Assembly (NCBI GenBank): GCA_964618175.1
Contig: CAZTZX010000010.1
Location: forward strand, 1-39,565
Origin: DTU018 sp964618175
GTDB lineage: Bacteria > Bacillota > Syntrophomonadia > Syntrophomonadales > Syntrophomonadaceae
DNA length: 39,565 bases
Direction: 5' to 3'
Under the pieces are notes generated by a model. That model was not told the origin of the DNA. It searched no databases and saw only the letters and a list, made by a program, of their open reading frames with translations. The position numbers were made by a program, and so were the translations under genes. This document shows, piece after piece, positions 33,509 through 39,565 of this stretch. Positions within the stretch are counted from its first letter, which is position 1; each line of letters starts with the position of its first letter.

Positions 33509-34402
33509 ATGCCTGAATTAAACATGAATGAGGGTCAAATGGATATTGATAGAACAGAAATTACCGTAAACGGCATTAACATTCAATGCTATTGGACAGG
33601 TAAGGGTCTTGATACTATCCTTTTACTGCATGGTGCTGGGGTGGATTCAGCCATGATGTCCTGGTCAGAGGTTATGCAGTTGCTGTCTGAGAATTACCGG
33701 GTGATCGCCCCGGATCTGCCAGGCTATGGAGACAGTGACCGCATTGACGGGGAGTATTCACTGGCTTTTTATACTGAAATCGTAAAAGGTGTGATTGAAG
33801 CCTTTCAATGCAGCCCGGTCATACTAGCTGGGCTTTCTTTGGGTGGCGGCATTTGTCTGAATATGGCTTTGGAATATCCCCAACTAGTGAGATTACTGAT
33901 CCCGGTCGATTCCTGGGGGATATTCCCAAAGTTGCCCTACCACAGGTTAACTTATTGGTACTCCCGCTCGAAAATAAATGACAATATCTATAAATGGACC
34001 GGAAAATATGACTGGATCGTCCGCTGGTCGCTGGCCAGCAGCCTTATCGGTGATAAATCCAAAATCACCGATGCTTTAGCAGCAGAAGTGCAAAGAGCCA
34101 TGCTGGAGCCAGGCGCAGGCCAGCCATTTATCTCCTTTCAGAAAAGCGAAATCACCCAAAATGGCTTAAAAACCGACTTATTCAGCCGACTTGGTGAGAT
34201 ACTGATGCCCACCCTGCTCATTCATGGAAGCGAAGATAAGGCAGTACCCGTTAAAGATGCAGTTGCCGCCAGTGAAGTAATTCCTGATTGTCAGCTGTAT
34301 ATTATGCAGGGCTGCAAGCATTGGCCCCAGAAAGAACGCCCAGAAGAATTCTCCCAGGTAGTTGACGATTTTGTAACCAAGCAGATCGGGCAAACAAAGT
34401 GA
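33509..34402 (+). CDS. Alpha/beta hydrolase
   Basis: 297 residues of the alpha/beta hydrolase fold, soluble. Seen: oxyanion motif LLLHGAGVD (38-46), nucleophile elbow GLSLGG with Ser110, acid Asp243 in GSEDKAVP, and His271 in CKHWPQKERPEEF. Substrate unknown; esters, lactones or C-C bonded acids are all possible. The start is unsure: ATG 33509 lacks a ribosome binding site, while ATG 33539 (287 residues) has GAGGG, though only 4 bases away. It begins after the synthetase's terminator and so has its own promoter. Confidence 0.9.
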   Translation: MPELNMNEGQMDIDRTEITVNGINIQCYWTGKGLDTILLLHGAGVDSAMMSWSEVMQLLSENYRVIAPDLPGYGDSDRIDGEYSLAFYTEIVKGVIEAFQCSPVILAGLSLGGGICLNMALEYPQLVRLLIPVDSWGIFPKLPYHRLTYWYSRSKINDNIYKWTGKYDWIVRWSLASSLIGDKSKITDALAAEVQRAMLEPGAGQPFISFQKSEITQNGLKTDLFSRLGEILMPTLLIHGSEDKAVPVKDAVAASEVIPDCQLYIMQGCKHWPQKERPEEFSQVVDDFVTKQIGQTK

Positions 34403-34409
34403 CGGATTA

Positions 34410-34584
34410 ACAAGAGCACCAGAAGCCACGGCGACGTTCTTTTTGCTTCCTGGCTGCGCATGATGAGGATGAACTGGCGGTGGGAGTCTGGTTGTCCCGG
34501 GAAGATATTCCTGAATGGGATGATAACATATCCCTGACCGGTGAGATGATCGAAGCTTTTAGAAGGGCCACGGTAGAACTATAG
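34410..34584 (+). pseudogene. Open frame without a start, possible gene remnant
   Basis: Between the hydrolase stop and the second toxin-antitoxin module, a frame runs from a TAA at 34407-34409 to a TAG at 34582-34584 with protein-like composition (LAAHDEDELAVGVWLSREDI then an acidic helix). There is no ATG, GTG or TTG with a ribosome binding site at its head, so if it is real it is a decayed C-terminal piece. Family not recognised. The rest, to 34731, is without visible features. Confidence 0.3.
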
Positions 34585-34731
34585 GAAAGCACATCCTCGC
34601 CCTATGATCCTGGTTTTGGGCAGAAACCTTTCGGGCAAAGCTGGCCTCAGCGTAAAGCCTAAACCAGCCCTTTTCCTATAATATTTTTCAAACTTTCAGA
34701 TAATTAGAGGGTTCGGTGGTGTGCCCATCGG

Positions 34732-34767
34732 TTGAGTTCATATCATAACTGTGATAAACTTATGATA
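34732..34767 (+). promoter_or_regulatory. Promoter and operator of toxin-antitoxin module 2
   Basis: TTGAGT (34732-34737), 17 bases, TAAACT (34755-34760). The 8-bp arms TATCATAA (34741-34748) and TTATGATA (34760-34767) flank the -10 and resemble the palindrome TATCATGATA in front of module 1. Confidence 0.5.
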
Positions 34768-34790
34768 ATTAACAAAGGGTGGTATGTTTT

Positions 34791-35078
34791 ATGGCGCAAA
34801 TCAGGCCCATTTCAGATCTCCGCAATAAATTTACGGAGATTTCTCGCATCGTCCATGAGGAGGGCGAGCCGGTCTTTCTGACCAAACACGGCTATGGCGA
34901 TATGGTTGTAATGAGTATTGAACAGTTCGAAACATTCAGGAGAGAACGCCGAATTGATGTGGCTTTGCAGGAAGCCCAGCAGGAAGCTATGGAGAATCCC
35001 ATCCGTTATAGCTTCGATGAGGTTTCCTCCAATCTCCGCAAGAAGCTGATTGCTAAGGTAGACGGAACCGATGCATAA
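34791..35078 (+). CDS. Phd/YefM-family antitoxin (module 2)
   Basis: 95 residues starting AQIRPISDLRNKFTEISRI, with the Phd/YefM strand-turn PVFLTKHGYGDMVVMSIEQF; the C-terminal half is Glu/Arg-rich and is where it would bind its toxin. AAAGGGTGG is about 8 bases before the ATG at 34791, and an upstream in-frame GTG is not used. Nearly the same N-terminus as the antitoxin at 14973-15233 but a different C-terminal half, as expected when toxin specificity has diverged. Confidence 0.92.
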   Translation: MAQIRPISDLRNKFTEISRIVHEEGEPVFLTKHGYGDMVVMSIEQFETFRRERRIDVALQEAQQEAMENPIRYSFDEVSSNLRKKLIAKVDGTDA

Positions 35079-35367
35079 AATTGTCATGCTCCCTCGCGCT
35101 GTAGAGGATTTGGAGGATATCATCGATTATCTGGCACAATTTCACGCAAACACGGCGATAAAACAGTACGACCGTATTGTTTCTAAAATCCAAGAACTGC
35201 CTCGCCTTCCCAGAATGTACGAAGAATACGAAGTCGGACATTACTGCTTTGCCTATCGTAGAATGGTAGTAGACAACTACTTAGTATTCTATGTATTGTT
35301 GGATGAAGCTATTGAAATTCACCGTATTCTCCATGGAAAAAGGGACATTGGAAGATACCTGGAGTAA
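35071..35367 (+). CDS. RelE/ParE-family toxin (module 2)
   Basis: 98 residues: MLPRAVEDLEDIIDYLAQF (first helix), a middle KIQELPRLPRMYEEY, YCFAYRRMVVDNYLVFYVL strands, and the C-terminal ILHGKRDIGRYL. Closest to the ParE/RelE (YafQ-like) toxin group. Overlaps its antitoxin by 8 bases. Paralogous to the toxin at 14669-14983: both end in a strand with G-x-R-D. Confidence 0.9.
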   Translation: MHKIVMLPRAVEDLEDIIDYLAQFHANTAIKQYDRIVSKIQELPRLPRMYEEYEVGHYCFAYRRMVVDNYLVFYVLLDEAIEIHRILHGKRDIGRYLE

Positions 35368-35400
35368 TCCTACTATGAACATACATTCTTACCTATTTGA

Positions 35401-35552
35401 GAGTTTTGCATAATAAGCTTTTCTTTAATTTTCATGTAGCTTTTACAGTATCATCCTGAGCGGTTGCGAAGGATCTATGCCACTTACAAGACTCTTTGCT
35501 ATTGCTCAGAGTGACTTTATTGAAGGATTAATTGAATTATGCAAAATCCTCA
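35401..35552. repeat. Small dispersed inverted repeat (TCATCCTGAG family), copy 3, with terminal repeats
   Basis: The reverse complement of 35449-35552 matches 5955-6066 over most of its length, including the end GAGGATTTTGCATAATTCAA. The other end at 35401-35413 carries GAGTTTTGCATAA in inverted orientation, so this copy has short terminal inverted repeats like a MITE. It lies between convergent toxin and metallo-hydrolase genes. Confidence 0.85.
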
Positions 35553-35553
35553 T

Positions 35554-36363
35554 TTACCTGAAACCCCTGGACAACACCGAATTAATTAGATTATCTACGC
35601 TGAACTGACCGTTGCTTACTCCAGCCATACGGCTCTCCCCTCCGAATAACTCCTGCCGAATTGAATCTATGGCATAACCACGTCTGTTATAATCAAGAAT
35701 TGTTTCGATGGTTTTTTCCAAATAAGCCAACAGGTTGTTTACCGCCTCAGCTCCGTTTTCAACTACCGCACCGATGGAAGTGAATAAGGTGAAATCTGCT
35801 CCGGCATTATCCAGCAGTAGGCGCAGTGAATCCATGATCTGGTAGACATTTTCTTCGGGCCTTAACACTTTGGGACGTTCAGATACAAATAGATCACCGC
35901 TAAAGCACCAGCCCTGCTCCTTTTCCAGCAAAACTACATGGCCTGTGCAGTGACCGGGGGTAGATAGCACCTCAAAAGTGTAGCGCCCCGTCTTGAGGGT
36001 AGTTTCTAATTCCTGAGCTTGGCAAGGTTGCGGATAGCCCCATACCACTTCCTGATATGGAAAAAGCACGGGCGTCTGCTGCATGAGAGGAATTGAGTCT
36101 CGGTGAGCATAGATAGCAGGCTGGCGCTGCCGGAATAATCTAGCATTGGCTCCGATGTGGTCTTCATGGTAATGGGTGTTTACGATTTGTTCGAGGGGGT
36201 ATGTAGAGAGGAATTCGGTCAGCTCTTCAGCGGTATGCTCACAGCCACTATCCACCAATAGTCCATCCACTAGGTAGGCCGCCACCCAGTAAAGCGGCTG
36301 ACCGTTAAACACTTGGCTCATGCGTATCTGTAGGACATCACCATAAAGGCGAGTTTCAATCAT
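35554..36363 (-). CDS. Metallo-beta-lactamase-fold hydrolase
   Basis: 269 residues. Metal motif NTHYHEDHIG (H64, H66, D68, H69), a later TPGHCTGHVVL and FSGDLF (bridging Asp), the standard two-zinc glyoxalase II-type site. The physiological substrate is unknown. ATG at 36363 is chosen because GGGGGGAG lies 4-5 bases upstream. The upstream neighbour DUF3788 gene ends 36 bases away on the same strand. Confidence 0.92.
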   Translation of the reverse strand: MIETRLYGDVLQIRMSQVFNGQPLYWVAAYLVDGLLVDSGCEHTAEELTEFLSTYPLEQIVNTHYHEDHIGANARLFRQRQPAIYAHRDSIPLMQQTPVLFPYQEVVWGYPQPCQAQELETTLKTGRYTFEVLSTPGHCTGHVVLLEKEQGWCFSGDLFVSERPKVLRPEENVYQIMDSLRLLLDNAGADFTLFTSIGAVVENGAEAVNNLLAYLEKTIETILDYNRRGYAIDSIRQELFGGESRMAGVSNGQFSVDNLINSVLSRGFR

Positions 36364-36398
36364 ATTCTCTCCCCCCTGTACACGCCCGTTTGGTAAAC

Positions 36399-36836
36399 TT
36401 ATTTTATTGGGAGCTTTAAGACCAGCAAATCCTGCACATTTTTCAGGATAGGTTCGCTTTCTACCGGAATCATCAGCCATTTGGTTCCATTAAATGGTCG
36501 GGCTGAGGCCAAGATGTCCATGATCGCCGGTTCAAATCTATCGATCATGTTAGTGATGATGTTTGCTAATTCCAGCTTAACCACGATCATAACCGTAAAA
36601 GTCTGTTGTTCAGGATAAAGGGTACACAACGCTTTGCCGGACTTGTGATACTTAACATTCCAGCCCCTTTGCATCGAGCAATTGCTATAGGTAATTTTAG
36701 GCTTTACTTTGTATTCTTTCTGGATAAAGGAATTGAGAGTCTTCCACCAGGTTAAAGCCGGTTCAGCCATATAGGTAAGAATATCTTCATAGGCCAGCTC
36801 ATGACTGGCATCCAAAATCAAATCCTCTTGTGCCAT
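36399..36836 (-). CDS. DUF3788-family protein
   Basis: 145 residues, soluble. Pattern WWKTLNSFIQKEYKVKP, GWNVKYHKSGKALCTLYPEQQTFTVMIVV and a late WLMIPVES fits DUF3788. These proteins have a GyrI-like layout and no proved function. It follows the GyrI-like gene by 21 bases and both may bind small, perhaps cationic, ligands. The ribosome binding site (AAGGAG) is 9 bases before the ATG. Confidence 0.8.
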   Translation of the reverse strand: MAQEDLILDASHELAYEDILTYMAEPALTWWKTLNSFIQKEYKVKPKITYSNCSMQRGWNVKYHKSGKALCTLYPEQQTFTVMIVVKLELANIITNMIDRFEPAIMDILASARPFNGTKWLMIPVESEPILKNVQDLLVLKLPIK

Positions 36837-36857
36837 GGTATACGCTCCTTGCCGTAA

Positions 36858-37316
36858 TTACTTGAGAGAAAATACTATTTTGGTCAACAGTTCACTTTCC
36901 GGGGTTTGTTCGGGATCATTGAGATAAAACTCATAACTAACGCCGGTGGCGGTGTATCCATTGGCGGGCACCCACTCCATCATGGCATTATAAGCAGACT
37001 CGACTTTACTGTAGGGGCCGGTATGCAGGCAGGATACCTGTTTCCCTGCCGGGATTTCACTGGCTTGAATATCCCCCTTGCTTGATATAGCCTGCTTTAC
37101 CGGGAATCCTATCTCCAGATCCAGATCTTGCATATCCATATTAAAATAACCCACATAAGGTGCCCCAGCCGGCTGCACACCTATTTCCATCAGGTAATTC
37201 ATAATATCCCCATAGGCTTTCCCCAATACTTGGGGCAAATTTTGTACGGCTGCCCGGGTGCGTATGGCTATAGTTGGTTGAGCCGCCTTCTCTTCCATAA
37301 TAATCTGGTATTGCAT
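36858..37316 (-). CDS. GyrI-like / AraC effector-binding domain protein
   Basis: 152 residues of the GyrI-like small-molecule-binding fold: two repeats, with MQYQIIMEEKAAQPTIAIRT at the start, YFNMDMQDLDLEIGFPV (central strands), and KQVSCLHTGPYSKVESAYNAM near 93-113, the usual GPY-loop motif; a final YEFYLNDP with the Glu of the ligand pocket. It lacks the AraC/MerR DNA-binding part, so it is a stand-alone sensor or hydrolase-like protein. ATG at 37316 has GGGAGG 7 bases upstream. Confidence 0.88.
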   Translation of the reverse strand: MQYQIIMEEKAAQPTIAIRTRAAVQNLPQVLGKAYGDIMNYLMEIGVQPAGAPYVGYFNMDMQDLDLEIGFPVKQAISSKGDIQASEIPAGKQVSCLHTGPYSKVESAYNAMMEWVPANGYTATGVSYEFYLNDPEQTPESELLTKIVFSLK

Positions 37317-37446
37317 GTTTGTTCCTCCCGCAGCATTTTCTATGATTATAGCATGCCGAACATGGCCAATTAAATTACAGCTCTTTCCAACGAGCCCCGG
37401 CACATAAAATACCTGTCTATTGGCAACTTAGGGGAATTTCAGTAAT

Positions 37447-37692
37447 TTATCGATAAAATGAATAGGCGAGAAGCAGCCATACAGGCAGACTAAGAATTAT
37501 CCCCCAACGCTCAGTTTTGGTCAGCGCCTGCCATTTACAGCCCAGGTAAATACCCATTCCCACCGAAGCTGCCAAAAATACGGCGGATAGAATATAGCTA
37601 GTGTTCACTCCTCTTTGCAGCAGTTCCCAGCCGAACACAATACTAAGTAGCCACACCGCTACCAGCAGCCAAGCAACTCGCGTAAGCATCAT
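37447..37692 (-). CDS. Small membrane protein, three predicted helices
   Basis: 81 residues: three hydrophobic segments (5-22, 31-50, 63-79), with a basic KWQALTKTERWG loop before the last. No known family. GGGGGAG precedes the ATG by 6 bases. Possibly related to the small protein at 19184-19432, which has the same layout. Confidence 0.7.
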   Translation of the reverse strand: MMLTRVAWLLVAVWLLSIVFGWELLQRGVNTSYILSAVFLAASVGMGIYLGCKWQALTKTERWGIILSLPVWLLLAYSFYR

Positions 37693-37811
37693 AGTATTCT
37701 CCCCCTTTATAGTAGTTTAGGTTCTACCCCAAAACTTCATATTCTCCATGAGCCCCTGCCCTTATAAGCCAAACTGCCATATGGTCTCCCTCTCCGTGAA
37801 TATCAAAGGTA

Positions 37812-38669
37812 TTAACCGCTGCAAGTCTGCTCTAACTCTAAAATCCTATATTCTGCAGCTATCTTATCGATTAATACTCTAATGATCACATCAAGTGTTT
37901 TGCCTGCTCGATAATCAGCCGGTGCAAACATGTCCACTCTTCCTTCAGCCGATAACTGCTTGGCGATCTCTTTCTTACCTGGTGTTCGAGGTTTATATAC
38001 TGCTATCGAGGTGCCTCCCTGCTCCTTAACCAGGCGCATGCAAGGCACATCGGAATAACCATCTCCTATATAAATCATTCTTTCGAATGGGATAGGACGC
38101 TGGCTCTTTTCCAAATAATCATTAATGCCGGTATTATCCCACTCGTCCAAATATCCCTTGTTAACACGAAATAAGAACTGAGTCTTGGTTGTATAGTTCA
38201 CGGCTAGAGCTGGCCAATAAGCAACTCCATTTTGTTCATACATGAATGAGGAAGCATATATTTTGGTGAATTCCTTGGCAATTGCAGTGCCGGCGATCAT
38301 TTCCCGGATGCCAGACGAAATAATATAGTGTTCTACTTTAAGTCCCTTTTGCTGTCCGTACTCATTGATCCTGGAGAACCATTCTTCTACACCGGGATAT
38401 AACGTTACCTTTTGTGCATAATCGGCAAAAGCTTTCTTGGTGATTTGTATACCTTTCGATTTATCCGCATTAGCTTTCTCAAGCATCAAACACATATAGC
38501 TGAGTATCTCATCCGCCTGCTGCTCAACAGCTCTTTGTTGTACCTGCTCCCAAAAATCTTGAGAGGTTATTTCCAGCCTGGGTATGTAATCGTATTCCTG
38601 CATATTCCCAGGGGCTAGGGTGCCATCAAAATCATAACATATGGCCATCCTCGGCTTTTTCTTGCTCAT
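37812..38669 (-). CDS. HAD-family phosphatase
   Basis: 285 residues. Motif I CYDFDGTLAP (Asp13, Asp15), motif II HYIISSGIREM, and the late IYIGDGYSDVPCM (motif IV) place it with phosphoserine phosphatase-like HAD enzymes. The large helical cap (residues 20-100) is longer than in SerB, so the substrate is unclear. TTAGGAGAG is 5-7 bases before the ATG. A terminator-like hairpin lies about 125 bases upstream of its start. Confidence 0.88.
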   Translation of the reverse strand: MSKKKPRMAICYDFDGTLAPGNMQEYDYIPRLEITSQDFWEQVQQRAVEQQADEILSYMCLMLEKANADKSKGIQITKKAFADYAQKVTLYPGVEEWFSRINEYGQQKGLKVEHYIISSGIREMIAGTAIAKEFTKIYASSFMYEQNGVAYWPALAVNYTTKTQFLFRVNKGYLDEWDNTGINDYLEKSQRPIPFERMIYIGDGYSDVPCMRLVKEQGGTSIAVYKPRTPGKKEIAKQLSAEGRVDMFAPADYRAGKTLDVIIRVLIDKIAAEYRILELEQTCSG

Positions 38670-38792
38670 CGTTCTCTCCTAACATTACATAAGCAATATA
38701 TTGGAACTTGATCTAAGTACTACCATTCTACAATTGGCCTGCTTATCCTTCCAATCAAAAGACAAGAATCCCCAATTGCAGCCAACAAAAAA

Positions 38793-38823
38793 CCGACTCC
38801 AAAGCAGCAAACATTGGAATCGG
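38793..38823 (-). terminator. Terminator-like hairpin upstream of the HAD phosphatase
   Basis: CCGATTCCAA / TTGGAGTCGG (10-bp stem with one mismatch, 11-base loop) followed on the minus strand by TTTTTTG. It points toward the HAD gene but no minus-strand gene is seen to its right, so it may be an attenuator in the HAD leader or the end of a lost gene. The rest of 38670-39008 holds no gene I can support. Confidence 0.6.
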
Positions 38824-38958
38824 CATATATCTTTGTCTATTTGTGAAACGGCAATCTTTATTTTTATGGGTGCCCTTTTGGGGATGGTTGGACAGCTAAT
38901 AAGGGTGGTAATGAAAACTGCCTACTTTTCACTCCTTGTTGATTTCACTTGGTTTTAG

Positions 38959-38987
38959 TTGATAACAGCTTACATTTTAAATATAAT
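38959..38987 (+). promoter_or_regulatory. Promoter of the HTH-Uma2 gene
   Basis: TTGATA (38959-38964), 17 bases, TATAAT (38982-38987), 21 bases before the ATG at 39009. Near-consensus. Confidence 0.85.
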
Positions 38988-39008
38988 TGAGTTGAAAGGA
39001 GTGATAGC

Positions 39009-39565
39009 ATGGCCCCGAATAAGGAGTTGATTACCGCCCAGGCTTTAGCTGAGGCCTTGGATCTTTCTGTGGAAACCATTTGGAGATATACCCGGGAAAA
39101 CAAAATCCCCTTTATTGAGCTGGGCAGAAGACAATATCGCTATAAGCTAGATGAGGTAATTAGGGCACTCCGGGGTGACATCATTCAAGAGAACACCTCA
39201 TCGTATGAAACCAAACCCGTCAAGAAGCTCACCTATCTGGACTACCTGGAAATACCGGATGAACCCGGCTATCGCTTTGAAATCCTGGATGGTATGTTGA
39301 TTAAAGAGCCATCTCCCAATGTAATGCACCAGCGAGTCTCCCGGCGATTGCAGAGGCTTCTGGAGGATTATTTTGGGGAAGTCGATGCCGAAGGGGAGAT
39401 CTTTAATGCACCTTTGGATGTCACCCCACTTGACTATAATGTAGTGCAACCAGATATTTTTTATGTAGCGGGTGAACAACAGTTGATAATAAAAGATGCC
39501 CGCATTGACGGGGCACCTAAACTGGTAGTGGAAATATTGTCCCCTTCCAGCCGCCGCAAAGACCG
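39009..39565 (+). CDS. Helix-turn-helix plus Uma2-type nuclease-like protein (truncated by window end)
   Basis: 185 codons are visible and the frame runs off the window. Residues 1-50 form an excisionase/MerR-like helix-turn-helix (ITAQALAEALDLSVETIWRY, then FIELGRRQYRYKLDEV). From about 70 on it is a Uma2 (DUF820) domain of the PD-(D/E)XK superfamily: GYRFEILDGMLIKEPSP, VVQPDIFYV (metal Asp) and LVVEILSPSSRRKD (metal Glu). AAAGGAG precedes the ATG. The fusion of these two domains suggests a DNA-targeted nuclease or a mobile-element-linked regulator. The rest of the protein lies outside. Confidence 0.85.
   Translation, partial: MAPNKELITAQALAEALDLSVETIWRYTRENKIPFIELGRRQYRYKLDEVIRALRGDIIQENTSSYETKPVKKLTYLDYLEIPDEPGYRFEILDGMLIKEPSPNVMHQRVSRRLQRLLEDYFGEVDAEGEIFNAPLDVTPLDYNVVQPDIFYVAGEQQLIIKDARIDGAPKLVVEILSPSSRRKD

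Noticed and set aside
38701..38958. 85-codon plus-strand frame with a hydrophobic stretch (FMGALLGMVGQLIRVV)
   Set aside because: No ribosome binding site, it spans the minus-strand terminator hairpin, and the N-terminal part is not protein-like; at best a short remnant.
1..39565. tRNA, rRNA and CRISPR arrays
   Set aside because: I looked for cloverleaf-like stretches and evenly spaced direct repeats on both strands and saw none; the structured RNA near 14.3 kb is the T-box leader.

Overview
The window looks like part of a draft chromosome scaffold from an anaerobic, low-to-medium GC Firmicute of the Clostridia, most like the Syntrophomonadaceae (Syntrophomonas-type, fatty-acid-degrading syntrophs). 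This is an inference from gene content: a four-subunit 2-oxoacid:ferredoxin oxidoreductase, acyl-CoA dehydrogenase, acyl-CoA synthetase, an enoyl-CoA hydratase remnant, a T-box leader, strong AGGAGG ribosome binding sites, and frequent GTG/TTG starts. Two 100-base N runs (8021-8120 and 21010-21109) are scaffold gaps and each cuts a gene.

Layout. 1-8020: a polyamine/agmatine region. speE and aguB converge on a perfect 35-bp inverted repeat. Divergent from aguB runs an agmatine deiminase operon (antiporter-ptcA-arcC-aguA) followed by exodeoxyribonuclease III. 8121-9146: debris (enoyl-CoA hydratase tail, AEC-transporter tail) around a NifU-like gene. 9147-10086: a thioesterase and its MarR regulator, with a large operator over the promoter. 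10140-14552: an operon porG-porD-porA-porB plus an odd CbiT-like protein, read leftward from a good promoter and a T-box leader whose specifier I read as ATC (isoleucine). 14669-15297: a first RelE/ParE-Phd toxin-antitoxin module. 15450-17833: DUF2975, XRE regulator and DUF4173 membrane protein. 18107-20917: membrane proteins and an unrecognised 472-residue protein. 21110-22460: acyl-CoA dehydrogenase (cut by the gap) and a YdbC/PC4-like protein. 22667-23685: a HAD nucleotidase and an orphan MNT nucleotidyltransferase.

23717-31450 is the most notable region: a complete, tightly overlapping Wadjet (JetABCD / MksBEFG-like SMC) plasmid-defence operon in the order jetD-jetA-jetB-jetC, with an extended -10 promoter in front. 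jetD keeps its Toprim acidic residues; jetC has intact Walker A and ABC signature motifs but Asn where the Walker B catalytic Glu normally sits.

31585-39565: acyl-CoA synthetase, an alpha/beta hydrolase, a second toxin-antitoxin module paralogous to the first, a metallo-beta-lactamase-fold protein, DUF3788 and GyrI-like proteins, a small membrane protein, a HAD phosphatase, and at the right edge a partial gene fusing an excisionase-type helix-turn-helix to a Uma2 (PD-(D/E)XK) nuclease-like domain. Two families of small inverted repeats (a GGAAGC...GCTTCC type and a TCATCCTGAG type) lie between genes across the window.
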